DNA of 60,000 bases, taken from NCBI RefSeq assembly GCF_910592395.1, contig NC_088320.1, forward strand, positions 4,838,001 to 4,898,000, in the 5' to 3' direction. The notes beneath the pieces are model-generated. The model made no database searches, was not told the origin of the DNA, and saw only the letters and a program-made list of their open reading frames with translations. Shown here one piece after another: positions 56,201-60,000 of the stretch; position 1 is the stretch's first letter, and each line of letters begins with the position of its first letter. Origin of the DNA: Lineus longissimus. Taxonomy: Eukaryota; Nemertea; Pilidiophora; Heteronemertea; Lineidae. Made by a program: the position numbers and the translations under genes.

Positions 56201-56993
56201 TTTCAGTCTTCTTTCCAGACGAATATTGGACAAATGTAAATGTATGTTTTATTCTCCTTATCAGGAGGTCATTAGATAATAATTATTATCATTATTAATA
56301 TTATTATTATTATTATTATTAGTATACATTATGCTGCTGCATTGATTTCACTTGTTCGTGTTTTTTTATACTGGAAGACCACCGCAAGGGCAGCCAAGTG
56401 GCCATCTAGGATTTCAGATTGGACCGAAAATTGTTAAGGCACCTCTTCCGCCCCACCCCATCATGCCACAGAAAAGTGAAAGGCATGCGTTCAGCAGTTA
56501 CAGTCTGGAATGCTTGAGCCAGGATGGCCACCTGGAAGCACTACGCGGTCAAGACCTTTCCGACCGGAGAAACTTAATGAGTGCAATCTGGTGACGAGGA
56601 CCACACGATGGCAGTATTATAAACTGCATTTTCAAAAAAGGAAACCGAGACTAATTTGTTAATTCCTTGGACATGGCTGAATATTTTGTAAATTGGCAAC
56701 CACCACTTATTCCCTGATGATGTCCTCTTTCTTATGAAACCAAGCAAGCAATCAAATTTACTGTCACAAGATGACTGAGCACGAAGCAGTTCAATCAACC
56801 ATGTCAGAACTGGTCTTGCACCTGATAAATGTTTTGGTGGTGAACCTTGTCTGCCCAGTGCAGGGCTTTTGTTGGGCCTCCAAATTATGCAATCCTCTGC
56901 ATGTTTCTTCACTGCATACTCCTTAAAAGTTGAAAAGGTTGTTCATTTTCTCAGACCAGCAAAATGCAGCTTACTATGAGCAGCGTGGGTTTG
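53295..56993 (+). repeat. Macrosatellite unit 6
   Basis: 3,699 bp; three HTH blocks, two 409-type blocks. Shares a 10-bp deletion in the DDE segment (near 54190) with unit 5 (near 50502). Confidence 0.9.
53327..54412 (+). pseudogene. Mariner-like transposase remnant, unit 6
   Basis: Three HTH blocks; DDE-like frame 54171-54413, its start altered by the 10-bp deletion shared with unit 5. Confidence 0.75.
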
Positions 56994-59900
56994 TGGTAAC
57001 CGAGTGGTTGAGGACATGAAGTCTCCAGCAAATAGCAGATGCATTTGGTCAGCGTTTTCCAGACCGTGCCATTACCGCCAAGGCAACTATTTGGAAAAAC
57101 ATCCGAAAGTACCAAAGGGAGGAGACAAGCTTGAATCTCAACAAGGGTCGCTCAGGCTAACGAAGAACGACAAGAAACGATGTGAACATCAGCACTTTCC
57201 GTGAGTTGCTACAAAGAGACCCACATGTCTCTGCCTGGAGAAATGGCCTAGGAATTTTGGGAGCAGATGCATTTGGTCAGTGTTTTCCTGACTGTATATT
57301 ACTGCCAAGACAACTATTTGGAAAATCGTCCGAAAGTACGAAAGGAAGGGGACAAGCTTGAATCTAAACAAGGGTAGCTCAGGCTAACGAAGAACAACAA
57401 GATACGATGCGAACATCAGCACTGTCTGTGAGTTGCTACAGAGAGACCCGCATGTGTCTGCCAGGGGAAATGGGCTAGGAATTTTGCCATACTCTTTCAA
57501 CAAGAATGTTCGATTGAACATCCAATGCTACCCTCACAAGATGCACGCACGACACAAACACCTTGATGCAGATCTACCAAGACGACCAAGGATTTTCCAG
57601 TGGTTTCCAACCGGCATCCCAGATTCTTCGAGCAGCTTGTGATTGGGATTGAAGCATGTTTGTCATGAATGGCCAAGTCAATAACCAGAATGTCCGCGAA
57701 TACACTCTGATGCATGGACCACCCAACTTTAATTTTGATGTGAAAATGTGCCGAAAGAAAGATTTCTCTTTGGATGGGCCAGTGTGGAGATGCCATCGTC
57801 ATTGGACCCTGTTTCTTTGAATACGCTCCGATGTTGTCAAATTGTCAGAGTTACGCTACGGTGAATCTGATGCAAGACCAGGTCTGACTTGATTGATTGA
57901 AATGCTTTATGCTCAGTCAATAGTGACATTAAATTGAATTTCTTGGTGTCATATATGAAAGAAAACATCTTTGGAATTAAATGGTGGTTGCCAACTTGCC
58001 AAAAGTCTCTAATGACGTGAATGCGTCATGGAAGATGCAAGTTTTGAGGTAACGACGTCACGATGTCATGCCAGTGTTGAAAGTGAAGAGCGTAGGAATT
58101 CCAACGTAATGATGTAACAAAGGACAGCAATGAATATGACGTGAAACTAGGAATGGCCTTTCTCCGGATTGCACTCATCGCTTATCTGCCGGTTATGTGC
58201 ATTTAGGGTATTTGCCGGTTTGGTGCATTTAGGGTATTTACCGGTTCAATGCATTTAGGGTATCTGATAAATATTTGATATCAGTTTAGAGTGAAATCTC
58301 CATCGGTTCTAAACTTATAGCCAGGACGCATGATGCCAAACGCACACCGCCGGATGCACAATGCCCGACACACAACCAGTTATAGGTTATAGGGGTCAAG
58401 ACAAAAACAAATTTCTTGACATTGACCTGTTCCCAACTTTGGGATTGTCGGCATTCAAGATCACTACCACGCAAACATGCTTCTGTGATGTTTTAACAAG
58501 TGTGCCGCAAAGCGGCAGCAATATATTCCTGTTGCTCTGCACTCTGAAATTAATCACGAACAGAGCAAATCGACCGGCAATTCATGGTTGCATAGTGTAG
58601 TTCTATCACCTGAGATTGTATTTGCCGGTTTGGTGCATTTAGGGTATTTGCCAGTTCAGTGCATTAAGGGTATATGATAAATATTGGATATCGGTCAGAG
58701 TGACATCTCCATCGGTTCTAAAGTTATAGCCTGGACGCATGATGCCAAACGCACACCGCCCGATGTACAATGCCCGACACGCAACCAGTTATAGGTCTTA
58801 GGGGTCAAGACAAAAACAAATTTCTTGACATTGACCTGTTCCCAACTTTGGGATTGTCGGCATTCAAGATCACTACCACGCATACATGCGCCTGTGATGT
58901 TTTAACAAGTGTGCCGCAAAGCTGCAGCAATATATTCCTGTTGCTCTGCACTCTGAAATTAATCACGAGCAGAGCAAATCGACCGGCAATTCATGGTTGC
59001 ATAGTATACTTCTATCACCTGAGATTGTGGCTTGTATATCGTCGATGATTTCACAAAGCAACCAGTCTGCAATTTTTCTGAAATTGAGATAACAGCACCA
59101 TCTGAGTTGTACTAGCCATGTCACTTTTCACAGGAATTATCATGGCGATATTCAAAGCCATTGTCAATTCTATAACTCTTTAACTATATGGAATCTTTGA
59201 GATGAGTTTTCTCAAAATGAAAGATTGGGGATTGGCCACTTCATGAAATCATCGACGACATTACAAAGGTATTAATGGCATTGGGAAGTGCTCCCGTTAT
59301 TTAACTACTGGCCACAGAGTAAAGGGCACCCTATTGGACTGTGTTGTTGGATTTGGGCTCTCGGCTGGTGAGGCTGCCATGGGTGGGATGCCCAGGGTGA
59401 AATTGTGTGTACTACACGATGGTGCAGATGGGTTAGCCGACACGCTCCTCCACCTGCTCCATCGTGATGACTACCGCATCCCTCGGTCGGACTCTCACCG
59501 CATGGCGTGTCAGCTGCTGAGAGTTGATTTTGGTGGATTTCTATTGTGATCCACTTGAACAGCTAGGTTTTATGTAAATGTTTATGTTTTAAGAACATTT
59601 TTCTGTGTAGGAGTTTGGAGGAGGTTTTGTCACGGCGCTGTATGTTTGTCAGGGGCAGCAACAGCGCTGTGGCACACCTGCTCTTTCAGTCTTCTTCCTA
59701 GACGAATATTGGACAAATGTAAATGTATGTTTTATTCTCCTTATCAGGAGGTCATTAGATAATAATTGTTATCATTATTAATATTATTATTATTATTATT
59801 AGTATTAGTATACATTATGCTGCTGCATTGATATCACTTGGTCGTGTTTTTTTATACTGGAAGACCACCGCAAGGGCAGCCAAGTGGCCATCTCGGATTT

Positions 59901-60000
59901 CAGATTGGACCGAAAATTGTTAAGGCACCTCTTCCGCCCCACCCCATCATGCCACTGAAAAGTGAAAGGCATGCGTTCAGCAGTTACAGTCTGGAATGCT
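56994..60000 (+). repeat. Macrosatellite unit 7, cut by window end
   Basis: At least 3,007 bp; two HTH blocks, two 409-type blocks. The unit continues beyond the window, so the total copy number is unknown. Confidence 0.9.
57026..57888 (+). pseudogene. Mariner-like transposase remnant, unit 7
   Basis: Two HTH blocks (57036, 57263). The DDE frame has a 1-bp insertion (gccgaaagaaagatt, near 57752) not seen in other units. Confidence 0.75.

Larger units (their letters stand above)
35008..60000 (+). repeat. Macrosatellite: seven direct units, running off the window
   Basis: Unit starts at the word tgg(c/t)aaccgagtg: 35008, 38661, 41908, 45211, 49151, 53295 and 56994. Complete unit lengths are 3653, 3247, 3303, 3940, 4144 and 3699 bp. 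Each unit runs: 228-bp HTH blocks, transposase DDE remnant, spacer, triple 'gcatttaggg' block, 409-bp blocks, a small ORF, an (ATT)n tract, a second small ORF, then linker. Units look highly similar by eye apart from the nested copy-number changes; unit 1 is the most diverged. All are in the same orientation. The left edge lies about 100 bp from the Helitron-like element. Confidence 0.95.

Noticed and set aside
35008-60000. CRISPR-like or rDNA-like array
   Set aside because: Units are kilobase-sized, without short repeat-spacer structure, and contain no rRNA-like sequence; the content is transposase-derived.

Overview
The window is metazoan nuclear DNA, most likely from a marine invertebrate. 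The basis is a multi-exon gene with small GT-AG introns, an L1/Tx1-type LINE, TA-flanked MITEs, a pearl/Helitron-like element ending in a GAC microsatellite, and a mariner-derived macrosatellite. The species cannot be named from the sequence. A lophotrochozoan such as a mollusc or brachiopod would fit, but this is weak inference.

Region 1, about 2.2-30.3 kb, minus strand: one apparently complete TRPM2-like cation channel gene. I traced 31 constitutive exons with consistent phases from an ATG at 30231 to a TGA ending at 2284, giving 1,641 codons. The protein has the TRPM N-terminal homology region, a pre-S1 segment, S1-S6 with a pore, the TRP helix, a coiled coil and a C-terminal NUDT9-H (ADP-ribose-binding) domain. 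Two regions look built for alternative splicing. The TRP-helix exon exists in three tandem, diverged, phase-identical copies (22A, 22B, 22C). The long intron between the pre-S1 and S1 exons holds three or four tiny in-frame candidate microexons (30, 27, 18 and perhaps 9 nt).

Region 2, 7.57-13.16 kb, plus strand: a full-length LINE with 16-bp target-site duplications sits inside intron 23 of the channel gene, antisense to it. Its ORF1 is intact. Its ORF2 (endonuclease, reverse transcriptase, zinc finger) is broken by two in-frame stops and has an Asp-to-Asn change at a likely endonuclease catalytic position.

Region 3, 30.3-35.0 kb: the upstream flank of the channel gene. I see no gene here. 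It is packed with MITEs, 79-bp and about 135-bp minisatellites, and a 1.2-kb pearl/Helitron-like element.

Region 4, 35.0-60.0 kb, running off the window: a macrosatellite of seven direct units (3.2-4.1 kb each, the last cut by the window end). Each unit holds a decayed Tc1/mariner-type transposase split over several frames. Two nested variable-number repeats, a 228-bp transposase-HTH block (2-2-3-4-5-3-2 copies) and a 409/171-bp block, account for the unit lengths almost to the base. The small ORFs recurring in every unit are more likely repeat passengers than genes.
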